From positions 1 to 14,778 of the forward strand of contig CACZRK010000021.1 in NCBI GenBank assembly GCA_902783515.1: a stretch of DNA of 14,778 bases. Reading direction: 5' to 3'. The position numbers were made by a program, and so were the translations under genes. Each line of letters begins with the position of its first letter. The stretch's first letter is position 1. Positions 14,259-14,778 of this stretch are shown here, piece after piece. This stretch comes from an uncultured Coriobacteriaceae bacterium (GTDB taxonomy: Bacteria > Actinomycetota > Coriobacteriia > Coriobacteriales > UMGS124). The notes below the pieces were generated by a model that ran no database searches, was not told the origin of the DNA, and saw nothing but the letters and a program-made list of their open reading frames with translations.

Positions 14259-14564
14259 CTAGCGCGCGACGACGGCGGCCTTCGCGTCGGCGTCGCGCTG
14301 CGCGCTGTCCGCCGCCGCGGCGAGCTCACCGGCGAACTCGTCCCCGAACAGGTCCGGGGCCTCGGCGAGCAGGCGTAGCGTCTCGGCCGCGTCCTGCTCC
14401 TCGATGATCTGGATGGCGAAGCCCGCGTGCACCAGCACGTAGTCACCCGGCTTCACGCCCGGCGTGAGCTTCACGGAGCAGTCACGACGGACGCCCAGGA
14501 CGTCGATCTCCGCCATGTCGCCCTCGCCCAGAGAGACGACCTTACTCGGAACGGCAAGACACAT
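14259..14564 (-). CDS. hypC: Hydrogenase maturation chaperone HypC, with C-terminal extension
   Basis: 101 residues from ATG 14564, with GAGGAG about 7 nt upstream; the frame runs open further upstream but without family similarity. It begins MCLAVPSKV, and Cys2 is the essential ligand that binds iron and HypD after Met removal. The core (GDMAEIDVLGVRRDCSV, GDYVLVHAGFAIQII) is a normal HypC OB-fold. The core ends near residue 75-80, the usual family length, and the remaining ~25 residues are an Ala/Asp-rich tail of unclear role. HypC carries the Fe(CN)2CO unit with HypD and escorts it to the hydrogenase large-subunit precursor. It is the first visible gene of the operon. Confidence 0.95.
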   Translation of the reverse strand: MCLAVPSKVVSLGEGDMAEIDVLGVRRDCSVKLTPGVKPGDYVLVHAGFAIQIIEEQDAAETLRLLAEAPDLFGDEFAGELAAAADSAQRDADAKAAVVAR

Positions 14565-14590
14565 GGGGTGTCTCCTCTCGCAATGGTTGG

Positions 14591-14611
14591 GGGTGCGACG
14601 AGCGCGCACCC
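14591..14611 (-). promoter_or_regulatory. Hairpin in the hypC leader
   Basis: Perfect 7-bp stem GGGTGCG/CGCACCC with a 7-nt loop, between the -10 candidate and the hypC SD. As it is a dyad it could be an operator or an mRNA structure. It has no U-tract. Confidence 0.35.
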
Positions 14612-14619
14612 ATCGCATG

Positions 14620-14625
14620 ACACTA
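14620..14625 (-). promoter_or_regulatory. Candidate -10 of the hypCDE operon
   Basis: On the minus strand this reads TAGTGT within TTTGGTAGTAGTGTCATG. Only a TAnnnT match supports it, with no clear -35. It would give a leader of about 50 nt. The operon may instead be read from upstream genes outside the window. Confidence 0.25.
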
Positions 14626-14676
14626 CTACCAAACGGCCCCGCACGGGAGAGTGAGGCCGTCGCGGCGACGGAAAAC

Positions 14677-14778
14677 CTACGGGCACACATGCGCCCGACG
14701 ACCCGGCGCGTCGGTGGCGACGGACGCGTCGCCGTCGGCCGGCCGGGCGGGCGCCGCCGCGACCTCGCCGCGCGCGAG
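14677..14778 (-). CDS. Possible C-terminal end of an upstream gene (partial, unrecognised)
   Basis: On the minus strand one frame is open from the right edge for 33 codons to a TAG at 14677-14679, with mostly G/C third positions. The peptide is Ala/Asp/Pro-rich (contains DGDASVATDAPGRR) and ends AHVCP. It matches no family I recognise. A competing frame is also open and equally G/C-ending, so codon bias does not settle it. If real, it would lie upstream of hypC in the same direction and could be another hyp or hydrogenase gene. Confidence 0.25.
   Translation of the reverse strand, partial: LARGEVAAAPARPADGDASVATDAPGRRAHVCP

Noticed and set aside
14252..14446. 65-residue N-terminal extension of HypD
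   Set aside because: It overlaps hypC in another frame and is Arg/Ser/Pro-rich; HypD homology begins at about 14251.

Overview
The window is very GC-rich coding DNA with strongly G/C-ending codons, and looks like a host-associated actinobacterium. The class Coriobacteriia (Olsenella, Atopobium or Collinsella relatives) fits best. That placement is an inference from base composition, short SD-led operons and the mix of genes (nickel-hydrogenase maturation, SlyD, a tal-pgi-type glucose-6-phosphate isomerase); no marker gene fixes it.

Left part, plus strand. The window opens inside a HsdM-like adenine-methyltransferase gene (2-988) whose SAM-binding and NPPF catalytic motifs appear lost. A six-helix DUF308/HdeD-type membrane protein follows (1246-1827) and ends in a textbook intrinsic terminator. 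Next is about 650 bp with no convincing gene. It holds a perfect 25-bp palindrome and a block of 25% GC (counted over 2361-2460) with repeated GAATAT half-sites, and it leads into a consensus extended -10 promoter (TGATATAAT).

Centre, plus strand. That promoter serves a HemG-like flavodoxin-domain protein (2662-3372) whose stop overlaps the start of a 916-residue KdpD-like membrane protein (3369-6119). This protein keeps the KdpD domain order (KdpD N-domain, USP, four TM helices, GAF, kinase remnant) but has lost the Walker lysine, the H-box, the N-box Asn and the G1 glycines. It should be a pseudokinase sensor rather than a histidine kinase. No kdpE or kdpFABC is in the window. Two adjacent paralogous ST7-like TPR proteins follow (6340-7455 and 7457-8446). 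Flavodoxin, pseudo-KdpD and twin TPR genes are the best candidate here for an uncharacterised system, although a functional link to the TPR pair rests only on adjacency. A SlyD-type FKBP prolyl isomerase with a Cys/His metal tail (8740-9210) closes this strand.

Right part, minus strand, read right to left. hypC-hypD-hypE (14564 to 12100) encode three of the proteins that build and insert the Fe(CN)2CO group of [NiFe] hydrogenase; hypA, hypB, hypF and the hydrogenase are not in the window. A hairpin ends this operon. Then come pgi (11939-10212) and, 3 nt later, a short-chain dehydrogenase (10208-9378). The SDR converges on slyD across two strong hairpins. SlyD is known in E. coli to help deliver nickel to hydrogenase through HypB, so its position near hypCDE is suggestive.

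No rRNA, tRNA, CRISPR array, insertion sequence or integrase was recognised.
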